Source of the DNA: Limnohabitans sp. TEGF004
Lineage (GTDB): Bacteria > Pseudomonadota > Gammaproteobacteria > Burkholderiales > Burkholderiaceae_C
Assembly: GCF_027924965.1 (NCBI RefSeq)
Contig: NZ_AP027056.1
Location: 2,356,001-2,420,000, forward strand
Direction: 5' to 3'
Length of the DNA: 64,000 bases
Under the pieces are notes generated by a model. That model had not been told where the DNA came from, did no database searches, and saw nothing but the letters and a program-made list of their open reading frames with translations. Of the stretch, positions 44,039-53,648 are shown one piece after another. The first letter of the stretch is position 1, and every line of letters starts with the position of its first letter. The translations under genes were made by a program, and so were the position numbers.

Positions 44039-44661
44039 GCAGCGAAGAACTATTTGCCTTGATTGCCCTCGCCACCGTGGGCACCTTCACACCGGGGCCC
44101 AACACCGCCCTGTCGGCCACGATTGCAGCCAACCACGGACTGCGTCGTGCGCTGCCTTTTGTATGCGCTGTACCCGCAGGCTGGGGCCTGCTGCTAGTGC
44201 TCAATGCTGCCGGCTTAGGCGTGATGGTGCTGGGCTACCCACCGCTGCGTTGGGGCCTACTGGCGGCGGGTGTTTTGTACTTGTTATGGCTGGCTTGGAA
44301 ACTAGCGAACACGCAGCATTTGAGTGAAGCGGCAATTGGCCCCGTCGTGGGTTTCAAACATGGCGTGATGCTGCAATTCATCAACATCAAAGCGTGGTTC
44401 TTGGCTTTGTCGGTGGTGAGTGGCTGGGTCATTGGCCATGACGACACCGTGGCAAGACTTCTGGAAACCTTGCCCATCTTCATGTTCTTTGGACTCACCA
44501 GCAACCTGACCTATGCATGGATAGGAGCCAGCTTGCGCCATTGGCTGCGCGGCCCCAACGACACTGCCCAACGGCTGCAATGGTTCAACCGCATCATGGC
44601 CTTGGCGCTTTTGGGCACAGTGGTGTGGATGGTTCGCTCTGCCGCACTGCAAGCAGCTTAA
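44035..44661 (+). CDS. LysE-family translocator
   Basis: A 208-residue RhtB/LysE-type amino-acid exporter with about six hydrophobic segments. The family signature TFTPGPNTALSATIAANHG lies near 17-35, and FKHGVMLQFINIKAWFLALS is in the centre. The exported compound is unknown. The ATG at 44035 overlaps the uup stop, so the two are coupled; the eight-residue longer frame would lie within uup. Confidence 0.9.
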   Translation: MSSEELFALIALATVGTFTPGPNTALSATIAANHGLRRALPFVCAVPAGWGLLLVLNAAGLGVMVLGYPPLRWGLLAAGVLYLLWLAWKLANTQHLSEAAIGPVVGFKHGVMLQFINIKAWFLALSVVSGWVIGHDDTVARLLETLPIFMFFGLTSNLTYAWIGASLRHWLRGPNDTAQRLQWFNRIMALALLGTVVWMVRSAALQAA

Positions 44662-44753
44662 GCCGTGCCGCGCACGTGACTGAGGGTCTCTGCCGCGACT
44701 GCAACTCTGACGCCCCATCCTCAAAATGAGGACAAACAACAGACTTCACAGCC

Positions 44754-45422
44754 ATGGGACACCTTTACTTAGTGCGACACGGGCAAGCCTCTCTAGGCGC
44801 CGCCGACTATGACCAGCTCAGCCCCTTGGGACAACAGCAAAGCCAACGCTTGGGCGAACACTGGCGTACACAGGGCATCACTTTTGAAGCGGTCATCACC
44901 GGCGCACTCAAGCGCCATGCGCAAACCTTGGCGGGCATTCAAGCGGGGATGGGCACGCAGCACGAAGCCGCGGTGTGGCCGGGCCTAAATGAATACGACG
45001 CTGATGCCATCATTCGCGCCATTCAGCCGGGCGAGTTAGTCAAGCCCACCACGCCTGAAGGCTACAAACAACATTTCCGTTTGCTGCGCGATGGCCTCAC
45101 GCAATGGATGGCTGGGGTGGTCAGCCCGCAGGGCATGCCTAGCTACGCTGAGTTTGCCAAAGGGGTCACATCAGCTTTGGACCACATTCGCCAGCAGCAC
45201 GCAGGAAATGTATTGTTGGTGTCCAGCGGCGGGCCGATCGCTACTGCCGTGGCACATGTGCTGCGTACCAGCCCAGAAACCAGCATTGAGCTGAACATGC
45301 GGCTGCGCAACACAGCCGTGACAGAGTTGAGCTTTAGCACGAAGCGACACAGTCTGCTGAGTTTTAACAGCCTGCCGCACTTGGAAACACCCAGCCACAA
45401 AGACTGGGTGACGTTCGCTTAA
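44754..45422 (+). CDS. Histidine phosphatase-family protein
   Basis: A 222-residue phosphoglycerate mutase-like phosphatase. The N-terminal catalytic motif is YLVRHGQASLG (His8-9 region), with a conserved Arg in TGALKRHAQT. The second catalytic His is at or near the GGPIATAVAHVL segment, where LLVSSGGPIA replaces the usual VSHGG: the expected His of the C-terminal motif reads Ser here. The substrate is unknown. It stands alone 92 bases after the LysE gene. Confidence 0.87.
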   Translation: MGHLYLVRHGQASLGAADYDQLSPLGQQQSQRLGEHWRTQGITFEAVITGALKRHAQTLAGIQAGMGTQHEAAVWPGLNEYDADAIIRAIQPGELVKPTTPEGYKQHFRLLRDGLTQWMAGVVSPQGMPSYAEFAKGVTSALDHIRQQHAGNVLLVSSGGPIATAVAHVLRTSPETSIELNMRLRNTAVTELSFSTKRHSLLSFNSLPHLETPSHKDWVTFA

Positions 45423-45468
45423 GGTCTACTGACGCCTGCGCTTGCCTTGGCTCTCGCCACAGCAAGTC

Positions 45469-46314
45469 TCACACGCGAACAGTGGTCAACGGCAACGCAA
45501 TGAGTTCTTTGAGCAACAGCGCCAGTTGCTCGCCGGCACTGTGCACCAGGGCCTCGCCCTTGGCGGCTGTGGCTGCAGCGGCATTGCCCGCGGCGCCCTG
45601 TGGGTTGTAGTCCTGCATGTGCCAGCCGAGTTTGGCGCTTTTGCCGTTGCCCAACACCACATAGTGCTTGGCACGGTCTTGTGAGGTGGATGCAAAGTTT
45701 TGCGCCTCAGCCATGTTCACGCTGGCTGGCGACAGCGCCAGCATCATCGAGGTTTCTATGTCGCCCGCATGGATGCCAAAGCGGTGCTCATCCGCTGAGA
45801 ACTGACCCATCACATCCGCATCCAGCGGCAGGTTGTACCAACTGCTGCTGTAAACAATCAAGCCATGCTGCGCGCGCAGCTCGCGTGCCACCACATCCAT
45901 CAGCCCCACATTGCCGCCGTGGGCGTTGAACATCAGCAGCTTCTTCACACCCGCACGCGCCACCGATGCGCCAATGTCGCACCAGAGCTGAATCAGCGTT
46001 TGGGGTGATAAATGCAAGGTGCCGGCAAACGCCGTGTGCTCCGTGCTCAAACCCACGGTTTGTGTGGGCAACACCAACACGGGGTCAGTTGCCGCCAAAT
46101 GCCCCAGCGCGGCATTAACCACGCCATCCACCAGCACGGTGTCTACTGATAAAGGCAGGTGTGGCCCATGTTGTTCGGTTGCACCAAGGGGCAACACGAC
46201 CACGGTGCGTGCGGGGTCAAGCGCGGCAAAGTCACGCGTGTTGAGCTCGGCCCAACGGTGCGAGGCCAAAGCTTGGGCGGTGTGTGTGCTGGTGTTCGCA
46301 GTCATAAACGCCAT
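45469..46314 (-). CDS. Creatininase-family amidohydrolase
   Basis: A 281-residue protein of the creatininase/MftE family. Metal-binding motifs are PLGATEQHGPHLPLSVDT (Glu and His, near 41-58), HGGNVGLMDVVAREL and HAGDIETSMML (Asp/Glu). Known members act on creatinine, formamides in riboflavin or mycofactocin metabolism, and others; no such genes adjoin it. GAGGAGGG eight bases before ATG 46314 supports that start over the ATG nine bases inside. It is divergent from dsbD across 62 bases. Confidence 0.9.
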   Translation of the reverse strand: MAFMTANTSTHTAQALASHRWAELNTRDFAALDPARTVVVLPLGATEQHGPHLPLSVDTVLVDGVVNAALGHLAATDPVLVLPTQTVGLSTEHTAFAGTLHLSPQTLIQLWCDIGASVARAGVKKLLMFNAHGGNVGLMDVVARELRAQHGLIVYSSSWYNLPLDADVMGQFSADEHRFGIHAGDIETSMMLALSPASVNMAEAQNFASTSQDRAKHYVVLGNGKSAKLGWHMQDYNPQGAAGNAAAATAAKGEALVHSAGEQLALLLKELIALPLTTVRV

Positions 46315-46376
46315 CTTACTTTCCCTCCTCTAGACCTGCTGCACGCGCGCGGCTGCGGCTAGGTAACATCTGGCGC

Positions 46377-48536
46377 ATGTTCAAACTCATCTCATGTGTT
46401 TTATGGGCCGTTGGCCTGCTCGGCTCGGCATGGGCGCAAGGTGTGCCCACCGCCGTGGTCAGCACACCGCAGCTACGTGCCGAGTTAGTCGCGCACGCAC
46501 CACAAGGTCTGCAAGCAGGTCAGCCTATGTGGGTGGGCTTGCAGCTCACACACCAGCCCGAGTGGCACACCTACTGGCGCAACCCTGGCGACTCGGGCCT
46601 GCCCACGCAAATTGAACTCAATCTGCCGGCAGGCATCACCGCGGGTGAGGTGCAATGGCCACTGCCGCACAAACTCAATGCCGGCAACCTCACCAACTAC
46701 GGCTTTGAGAAAACCGTGCTGCTGGCCGTGCCCCTGGCCGTGACCCAAGCGTTCAAACCCAACGCTTCGCAAACGCTAGACCTGCAAGTGCACGCCAACT
46801 GGCTGGTCTGCCGACTCGAATGCATTCCACAAGAGGGCGACTTTGCGCTGCGCATTCCCGTCAACAGCAGCTTCGCACCCCAGGCTGCGGCGTTCGACGC
46901 GCTGCAAGCGCAGCAACCTCAATCTCTACCCAACGCCAAAGTCACCACAAGTTTTGAAGCACAGCGTTTGGTGCTGCAAGTCAGCGGCCTGCCCGCCTCG
47001 CTGCACGGGCAAATGATGAGCGTGTTTCCAAACACGCCAGAACTGGTGGAATCCGCCACAGAACAACACCCACAGGCGAACCAAGCTTGGCAAGACGGCG
47101 TGTGGACAGTGCAGCTTCCCCTGAGCGATTTGCGTTTGAACAACCCCAAACAGGTGGGCTTTTTACTCACGACAGGCATGGGCGCTGCGCGACAAGGCTT
47201 TGAGATTTCGGCGCCCGTCACGCACGCCTGGCCTGCTGTGTCAGAGCTACCAGCTGCCACTGCTCCCGCCATCGCACCTGTCGTTAGCGACGAAGGCGCA
47301 GTGGGTTTTGTCTTAGCACTGCTAGGCGCATTTGTGGGCGGCCTCATCCTCAACCTCATGCCTTGCGTGTTGCCTGTGCTGGCCATCAAACTGCTGGGCT
47401 TTGCGCAACACAGCCGAGCCCACCGTGCACACCGCGTGGCGGGCATGGCCTACACCGCAGGTGTGGTGTTGAGCTTTTTGGCCTTGGGCGCTGGCGTATT
47501 GGCCCTGCGTGCAGCAGGCGAGCAATTGGGCTGGGGCTTTCAGTTGCAATCGCCCGCCGTGGTGAGCGTGCTGGCAGCCTTCTTCACACTCATTGCGCTG
47601 AACTTGTTTGGCTTATTTGAATTTGGGCAAATACTGCCCTCCCGCGTGGCGAGCTTTCAATACAAACACCCCGTCATGGACGCTGGTCTGTCAGGCGTGC
47701 TGGCAGTGGCGGTGGCATCGCCTTGCACCGCGCCATTCATGGGTGCCTCGTTAGGACTGGCAATGACCTTGCCTACTTGGCAAGCGTTGAGCATTTTTAT
47801 GGTGATGGGCTTGGGGCTTGCTGCGCCTTATTTGCTGGCGAGCTTCGTGCCTGCGGTTGCGCGCGTGTTACCGCACCCTGGCCCATGGATGGTCACGCTG
47901 CGCCAGCTCCTAGCCTTCCCCATGTTGGCCACCGTCGTTTGGTTGCTGTGGGTGCTGGGCCAGCAAACCAGCTTAGATGCCGCCATGTTTGCGCTGGGCG
48001 GTTTGCTGTTGCTCGCCGCGTTCATTTGGTCGCTCAAACAACACACGCTGGCCGCACGTGGTTTGGCTTGGTTGATTGCAGCGATCTTGGTTTGGGGCGC
48101 GTTGAACTTTGCGGAAGAACTGAAAGCGCCAGCGAATATCACCACGGCCAGCAGCGCATCGGCAACCACGAGCAGTACACCCAATATGTGGCAACCATGG
48201 TCCGAAGCTGCCGTGGCCCAAAGCTTGGCCCAAGGCCGTCCCGTGTTTGTGGACTTCACCGCCGCTTGGTGCGTGACCTGTCAAATCAACAAAAAATCCA
48301 CGCTCTCAAATAGCGACGTGTTGGCAGACTTGGCAGCACGCCAAGTCACGCTCATGCGTGCCGACTGGACGCGCCGTGACCCCGCCATCACAGCCGCGCT
48401 CACCGCCCTGGGCCGCAGCGGTGTGCCTGTGTATGTGCTGTACGCGCCAGGCAAAGTGCCGTTGGTGTTGTCGGAGTTGCTCAGCGTGAACAAGATGAAA
48501 GAAGCATTGGCCACCTTGCCAGCGACCCAACCATGA
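46377..48536 (+). CDS. dsbD: DsbD-type thiol:disulfide reductase
   Basis: A 719-residue inner-membrane electron conduit that reduces periplasmic disulfides. A signal peptide (about 1-20, ending SAWA) leads to an N-terminal immunoglobulin-like domain with the Cys pair WLVCRLECIP. The membrane domain (about 308-580) has the conserved Cys in LMPCVLPVL and ASPCTAPFMG. A C-terminal thioredoxin domain follows, with WCVTC (Cys632 and Cys635). The N-domain is of the ScsB-like type. The stop overlaps the next gene by four bases. Confidence 0.93.
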   Translation: MFKLISCVLWAVGLLGSAWAQGVPTAVVSTPQLRAELVAHAPQGLQAGQPMWVGLQLTHQPEWHTYWRNPGDSGLPTQIELNLPAGITAGEVQWPLPHKLNAGNLTNYGFEKTVLLAVPLAVTQAFKPNASQTLDLQVHANWLVCRLECIPQEGDFALRIPVNSSFAPQAAAFDALQAQQPQSLPNAKVTTSFEAQRLVLQVSGLPASLHGQMMSVFPNTPELVESATEQHPQANQAWQDGVWTVQLPLSDLRLNNPKQVGFLLTTGMGAARQGFEISAPVTHAWPAVSELPAATAPAIAPVVSDEGAVGFVLALLGAFVGGLILNLMPCVLPVLAIKLLGFAQHSRAHRAHRVAGMAYTAGVVLSFLALGAGVLALRAAGEQLGWGFQLQSPAVVSVLAAFFTLIALNLFGLFEFGQILPSRVASFQYKHPVMDAGLSGVLAVAVASPCTAPFMGASLGLAMTLPTWQALSIFMVMGLGLAAPYLLASFVPAVARVLPHPGPWMVTLRQLLAFPMLATVVWLLWVLGQQTSLDAAMFALGGLLLLAAFIWSLKQHTLAARGLAWLIAAILVWGALNFAEELKAPANITTASSASATTSSTPNMWQPWSEAAVAQSLAQGRPVFVDFTAAWCVTCQINKKSTLSNSDVLADLAARQVTLMRADWTRRDPAITAALTALGRSGVPVYVLYAPGKVPLVLSELLSVNKMKEALATLPATQP

Positions 48537-48937
48537 CCCAAGCCGCCGTTCACCAAAGCCTTGCCGATTGCAAAACCATCGCCGTGGTGGGCCTCTCGCC
48601 CAAGCCACACCGCGACAGTTTTCGGGTGGCCCAGTACATGCAAGACCACGGTTTTCGCATCGTGCCCATCAACCCCAACGCTACGGAAGTGTTGGGCGAA
48701 AAAGCCTACGCCTCACTCACCGAAGCTGCGCAGCACGAACGCATCGACATGGTGAACTGTTTTCGCAATTCCGATGACATCCCACCCATCGCAGCAGAAG
48801 CCATCGCGATTGGTGCCAAGTCGCTGTGGCTGCAAATCGGTGTGGTGAACGACGACGCAGCCAAACAAGCCACCGATGCAGGCTTGGTCGTGGTGCAAAA
48901 CCTTTGCTTGATGGTTGAGCACCGTCAATTGGGCTAG
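48533..48937 (+). CDS. CoA-binding-domain protein (YccU-like)
   Basis: A 134-residue protein made of a single Rossmann-like CoA-binding domain: [20 protein letters not shown] near 14-33, then ILPINP-like [19 protein letters not shown], and [10 protein letters not shown]. The role is unknown. It is coupled to dsbD by an ATGA overlap and precedes hemE by 25 bases. Confidence 0.9.
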   Translation: MTQAAVHQSLADCKTIAVVGLSPKPHRDSFRVAQYMQDHGFRIVPINPNATEVLGEKAYASLTEAAQHERIDMVNCFRNSDDIPPIAAEAIAIGAKSLWLQIGVVNDDAAKQATDAGLVVVQNLCLMVEHRQLG

Positions 48938-48962
48938 GCCGGTCCTCGGCGACAATGTCGCC

Positions 48963-50069
48963 ATGTTTGCACCACTCCAAAACGACACCTTTTTGCGCGC
49001 TTGCATGCGCCAAGCCACCGACCACACCCCCGTTTGGCTCATGCGCCAAGCCGGCCGCTACTTGCCCGAGTACTGCGCCACACGCGCCAAGGCAGGCAGC
49101 TTCATGGGCTTGGCTACCAATACCGACTTCGCCACCGAAGTCACCTTGCAGCCGCTGGAGCGCTACCCGCTCGATGCCGCCATTTTGTTCAGCGATATCT
49201 TGACCGTGCCCGACGCCATGGGCTTAGGCCTGTCTTTCGCCCAAGGCGAAGGCCCACGTTTCGCCAAGAACGTGCGCAACGAAGCGGCCGTCAACGAGCT
49301 GGCTGTGCCCGACATGGCCAAGCTGCGCTATGTGTTTGACGCCGTCACCTCCATTCGCAAAGCTTTGAACGGCCGTGTACCTTTGATTGGCTTCTCAGGC
49401 AGCCCTTGGACTTTGGCTTGCTACATGGTCGAGGGCGCAGGCTCAGACGACTACCGCCAAGTCAAGAGCTTGATGTACAGCCGCCCCGACCTGATGCACC
49501 GCATTTTGGAAATCAACGCCGACGCAGTGGCCCTGTACCTGAACACCCAAATCGAAGCCGGCGCGCAAGCCGTGATGATTTTTGACAGCTGGGGTGGCGT
49601 GCTGGCCGATGGCATGTTCCAACAGTTCAGCATGGCCTACACCAAGCGCGTGTTGGCACAGCTCAAGCGCTCGCACGATGGCATGGTCATTCCCCGCTTG
49701 GTGTTCACCAAAGGCGGCGGCTTGTGGTTACCCGAAATGGCCGACCTCGACTGCGAAGTGTTGGGCGTGGACTGGACGGTCAATCTCGCCAAAGCTCGTG
49801 CACAGGTAGGCGGCCAAGTAGGCGGCCCCGGCAAAGCCCTGCAAGGCAACCTCGACCCCAATGCTTTGTTTGCCCCTGCTGACGCCTTGGCCGCCGAAGC
49901 GCGCCGCGTGTTGGACGCATTCGGCAAACCCCACACCAACAAAACCACCACCGGCCCGACCCAAATTTTCAACTTGGGCCACGGCATCAGCCAATTCACC
50001 CCGCCGGAGAGCGTGGGCGTGTTGGTCGAGACGGTGCACAGCTACTCCCGTGCCTTGCGAAAACCTTAA
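48963..50069 (+). CDS. hemE: Uroporphyrinogen decarboxylase
   Basis: A 368-residue enzyme that decarboxylates uroporphyrinogen III to coproporphyrinogen III in haem synthesis. It starts with the family N-terminus and has [15 protein letters not shown] (signature 1, near 22-36), [15 protein letters not shown] (catalytic Asp) and [16 protein letters not shown] (signature 2). The ATG at 48963 is chosen; the 16-residue longer frame overlaps the CoA-binding gene. Confidence 0.97.
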   Translation: MFAPLQNDTFLRACMRQATDHTPVWLMRQAGRYLPEYCATRAKAGSFMGLATNTDFATEVTLQPLERYPLDAAILFSDILTVPDAMGLGLSFAQGEGPRFAKNVRNEAAVNELAVPDMAKLRYVFDAVTSIRKALNGRVPLIGFSGSPWTLACYMVEGAGSDDYRQVKSLMYSRPDLMHRILEINADAVALYLNTQIEAGAQAVMIFDSWGGVLADGMFQQFSMAYTKRVLAQLKRSHDGMVIPRLVFTKGGGLWLPEMADLDCEVLGVDWTVNLAKARAQVGGQVGGPGKALQGNLDPNALFAPADALAAEARRVLDAFGKPHTNKTTTGPTQIFNLGHGISQFTPPESVGVLVETVHSYSRALRKP

Positions 50070-50416
50070 AGTCGACTCAAGAAATCGTGTGTCAAGTCAC
50101 CAAAAGTTTTACTTCGACTTCACACTTATGCACAAAAAAGTTGAGCCAGCGCACCAAGTTGGTTTTTTCTTTTGCCGCATTTGGAAAAACTTTAGTTTCT
50201 CGTAAGTCATTGATTCATATAGGATTCTCCGCCTGCATTTTTTTGAGGCAGTTTGTTCAAAGCCTTGATTCATGGGCCTTCGGAGCCACTCAACCGTAGA
50301 TATCAACAAAGTTATCCACAAAAATTCTGGGTTTACCCTGAAGCCTTTGTAAATCAACGACTTAAAGCCTCTTCTGCCAAAACACCTGAGCAAAACACCC
50401 CAACTCACCGCTTGAC
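50070..50416. other. AT-rich hemE-priA intergenic region with two DnaA-box matches
   Basis: This 347-base gap has no gene of its own. It is more AT-rich than its neighbours and holds TTATGCACA (50126-50134) and TTATCCACA (50312-50320). Both match the DnaA-box consensus TTATNCACA, both on the plus strand. There are also T-rich runs and a weak TATAGGAT near 50216. It must contain the priA promoter. Confidence 0.6.
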
Positions 50417-52600
50417 ATGTCGCACCAAATTTCAGTGATGGTTCACACCCCCGCGCACAGCGGTATTGGTGGCGCACTCACGTACGAAAGCGATGCAGCG
50501 CACGCGCCTGGCACCTTGGTGCGTGTACCTTTGGGTAGCCGAGAGTTGCTGGGCGTGGTGTGGGGGGAGGCCGAGCCGGACACCCCAAACGACGATAAAG
50601 CCTCGCTCGCAAACACGAACACCAGCGAGCAGCCATCGTTGTTGATGCCCGATGACCCATCGCTGCAAAACCAAGCGCCAGCCGCCATGCAACTGCGCGC
50701 CATCGCCAGCGTGCTGGAAGGCCTCACGCCGCTCAGCGCCCACTGGCGCCAGCTGGTGCAATTTGCCGCGCACTACTACCAGCGCAGCGCCGGCGAGGTG
50801 GCCTTAGCGGCACTGCCCAGCCAACTGCGCGACCTCAGCACCGAGCAGTGGGCGCGCCGCTTAAAGCGCAAACCCAAAGCCGTCGTGCCCTATGAAGGTG
50901 ACACGCAAACCATACCCACACCGACCGACGAGCAAGCCCACGTACTGGCAGACATCGCGGCCAACAAAGGTCCGTTCTTGTTGTTTGGCAACACGGGCAG
51001 CGGCAAAACCGAGGTGTACTTGCGTGCAGCACAAGCGGAGTTAGAACGCGACCCACACGCGCAAATTTTGGTGATGGTGCCCGAGATCAACCTCACGCCC
51101 CAACTCGAAGAACGCTTTCGCGCGCGCTTTTGCCCGCAGTGGGGCACCGACTGTTTGGTGTCCATGCACAGCAGCCTCACGCCAGCGCAGCGCCTGAAAA
51201 ACTGGCTTGCCGCACACAGCGGAGAGGCGCGCATTGTGTTGGGCACGCGCATGGCCGTGTTTGCATCCATGCCGCATTTGCAGCTCATCGTGGTGGATGA
51301 GGAACACGACCCGAGCTACAAACAGCAAGAAGGCGCGCGCTACTCAGCACGTGACCTCGCCATCTATCGCGGACAACTCGAAGGCGCGAAAGTGATTTTG
51401 GGCTCGGCCACGCCGTCATTGGAAAGTTGGCATCACAGCCGCTCAGCCACCGACGCGGGACCCGCAGGCCGCTACATGCGCTTAGCCATGCCCTCACGCG
51501 TGGGTCAAGGTGCTTTGCCTTTGGTGCGCCGCGTGGACATGAACCGCCAGCCGTACAAAACCGTGTTCTCCAACCACCTGCTCGACGCCATGCGCGAGCG
51601 CGTGACGCGCGGCGAACAAATCTTGGTGCTGCTCAACCGCCGAGGCTATGCGCCCGTGCTCAACTGCAACGACTGCGGCTGGAAAAGCGAATGCCCCCAT
51701 TGCAGCGCCTACCGCGTATTCCACAAACTCGACCGCACGCTGCGCTGCCACCACTGTGGCTTCACACAACCCGTGCCGCGTGCGTGCCCAAGCTGCGGCA
51801 ATTTAGACATCAGTCCCTTGGGCCGAGGCACCGAACAACTCGAAGAACATTTGGCCGAGCTGTTGGCCGATGTGCGCCGACCCGACGGCGAGCCCATTCG
51901 CATTGCCCGCATCGACGCCGACAGCACGCGCCTCAAAGGCGAGCTGGAGCGCCAGCTGGCCGAGGTGCACGCCGGCGCAGTGGATGTGCTGGTGGGTACA
52001 CAAATGATTGCCAAGGGGCACGACTTCAGGCGCGTCACCTTAGTGGCTGCGCTCAACCCAGACGGCGCTTTGTTCTCCAGCGATTTCCGCGCGCCCGAGC
52101 GTTTGTTCAGCTTGCTCATGCAAGCCGCAGGACGTGCAGGACGCGACGCCAGCATGAGCTTGGTCAGCCCCTGCGAAATGTGGGTGCAAAGCTTTCACCC
52201 ACTGCACCCGCTGTTTGAAGCGCTCAAGCAACACGACTATCCAGCATTTGCGGAACAACAGCTCAAAGAGCGCGAACAGGCCACTTTGCCGCCTTTCAGC
52301 TTCCAAGCCTTGGTGCGCGCAGAAGCACGCAGCCAAGAAGCCGCACAAGGTTTTTTAAACGCAGCCCGCGATGCAGGTGCGGCACTGGCCGATGAACTGT
52401 TGGTTGATTTGTATCCGGCTGTGCCGATGACGATTCAGCGCGTGGCCAACATCGAACGTGCGCAAATGCTGATTGAGTGCACCTCACGCAAAGCGCTGCA
52501 ACATTTCTTGGCGCATTGGCAGGCCGATTTGCACGCGATGCGCAGCACGCATCGGCAAGTCATTCGCTGGGCGGTGGATGTAGACCCGCTCGCGATTTAA
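50417..52600 (+). CDS. priA: Primosomal replication-restart helicase PriA
   Basis: A 727-residue 3'-5' helicase that restarts stalled replication forks. It has an N-terminal DNA-binding domain (about 1-110), Walker A GNTGSGKTEVY near 194, DEEHD motif II, and two zinc-binding Cys clusters inserted in helicase domain 2 (CNDCGWKSECPHC and CHHCG...CPSCG, about 418-460). LVGTQMIAKGHDF and QAAGRAGR are later helicase motifs. The start is preceded by an AT-rich region. It converges with the AEC transporter gene with a five-base gap. Confidence 0.95.
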   Translation: MSHQISVMVHTPAHSGIGGALTYESDAAHAPGTLVRVPLGSRELLGVVWGEAEPDTPNDDKASLANTNTSEQPSLLMPDDPSLQNQAPAAMQLRAIASVLEGLTPLSAHWRQLVQFAAHYYQRSAGEVALAALPSQLRDLSTEQWARRLKRKPKAVVPYEGDTQTIPTPTDEQAHVLADIAANKGPFLLFGNTGSGKTEVYLRAAQAELERDPHAQILVMVPEINLTPQLEERFRARFCPQWGTDCLVSMHSSLTPAQRLKNWLAAHSGEARIVLGTRMAVFASMPHLQLIVVDEEHDPSYKQQEGARYSARDLAIYRGQLEGAKVILGSATPSLESWHHSRSATDAGPAGRYMRLAMPSRVGQGALPLVRRVDMNRQPYKTVFSNHLLDAMRERVTRGEQILVLLNRRGYAPVLNCNDCGWKSECPHCSAYRVFHKLDRTLRCHHCGFTQPVPRACPSCGNLDISPLGRGTEQLEEHLAELLADVRRPDGEPIRIARIDADSTRLKGELERQLAEVHAGAVDVLVGTQMIAKGHDFRRVTLVAALNPDGALFSSDFRAPERLFSLLMQAAGRAGRDASMSLVSPCEMWVQSFHPLHPLFEALKQHDYPAFAEQQLKEREQATLPPFSFQALVRAEARSQEAAQGFLNAARDAGAALADELLVDLYPAVPMTIQRVANIERAQMLIECTSRKALQHFLAHWQADLHAMRSTHRQVIRWAVDVDPLAI

Positions 52601-52605
52601 GAAAC

Positions 52606-53574
52606 TTAGCCGTTCAGCAAAGCGACGGCACCTGAGAAGGTGAAAAACGCGGCCGCCGTGCTGACCAAAATAATCATAGCGATGCGTCCAGTGTCTGCCC
52701 CAAAGCGCTCGGTTAGCAACGCCACATTGCTGGCACTTGGTAAAGCGGCCACCAACACCACCACCACCATGGCGAAGCGGTCGATGTGAAAACCCATTTG
52801 CACCGCAGCGGCCAGCACCAGCAAGACCAGCACGGGGTGCAACACCAATTTGAAAATGGCCACAGGCAAAAAGTCACGCCACAGAATAGGCGGATGGCCG
52901 CTGTCCTTCACTTGAATTTGTGAGCGCGCCAGCACCGCCCCAATGGTGAACAAGGCCACAGGCGATGCGGCATCGGCCAACAGCCCCAAGGTCTTAGCCA
53001 CGGGTCCGACCAACTGCCAATCCATCGCCGACGACAGGCCGCCCAAGCTGATGGCCCAAGGCATGGGATTGGTCAACACACCTTTAAGGGCGTTTTTGGC
53101 GGCACGGCTTGCACCGTGCTCGTCGGCCCCATCTAAGCGCGACAAGGCAATACACAACGAAGTGGTGAACACCAAATCCACCACGATGGTCACGATGGCA
53201 GGGCCCGCAGCAGAAGCCCCGAGCAACGCCACCAGCAAAGGTACACCCATGAAGCCCGTGTTGGGAAACGCCCCCACCAAGGCACCGAATGCAGCATCGT
53301 TCCAACCGATGCGCTTGTTCAAGCTCACCGCCACCACAAAGCCCACCATCAGCAATGAACAAAACAAATAGCCAAAGAACAAGGTGGGGTCTAGCAGTTG
53401 CACGATGGGCGTGCTCGCTCCGAATCGGTACAACATGCAAGGCAGCGCAAAGAACAGCACAAAACCATTGAGGCCGGGAATCGCATCCAGCGGGAGCATG
53501 CGCCGATGTGCGGCCACAAAACCGGCCAATACAAGCGCAAAGAAGGGAAAGGTAACAAGAAGAATATTCAGCAC
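52606..53574 (-). CDS. AEC-family transporter
   Basis: A membrane protein of about 322 residues with some ten hydrophobic segments, of the auxin efflux carrier family. Characteristic segments are FFALPCMLYRFGAS and NTGFMGVPLLVALLG, and the last helices AALPSASNVALLTERFGAD. The substrate is unknown; related members move malonate, malate or amino acids. A GTG start at 53574 puts LNILLVTFPFFAL at the N-terminus as in family members; ATG 53610 (12 residues longer) is an alternative. Its upstream region is shared with rep, which is divergent. Confidence 0.85.
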   Translation of the reverse strand: MLNILLVTFPFFALVLAGFVAAHRRMLPLDAIPGLNGFVLFFALPCMLYRFGASTPIVQLLDPTLFFGYLFCSLLMVGFVVAVSLNKRIGWNDAAFGALVGAFPNTGFMGVPLLVALLGASAAGPAIVTIVVDLVFTTSLCIALSRLDGADEHGASRAAKNALKGVLTNPMPWAISLGGLSSAMDWQLVGPVAKTLGLLADAASPVALFTIGAVLARSQIQVKDSGHPPILWRDFLPVAIFKLVLHPVLVLLVLAAAVQMGFHIDRFAMVVVVLVAALPSASNVALLTERFGADTGRIAMIILVSTAAAFFTFSGAVALLNG

Positions 53575-53648
53575 AACCGCTATTTTGCCTTCTGGGCAGG
53601 TCGGTATCATTGCCCGCTTCGCATCACGCTCAATAAACTGCATATCGA

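Noticed and set aside
50070..50416. Calling the hemE-priA gap the chromosomal origin
   Set aside because: Only two DnaA boxes, no dnaA, rpmH or gidA genes nearby, and no view of strand skew from this window.
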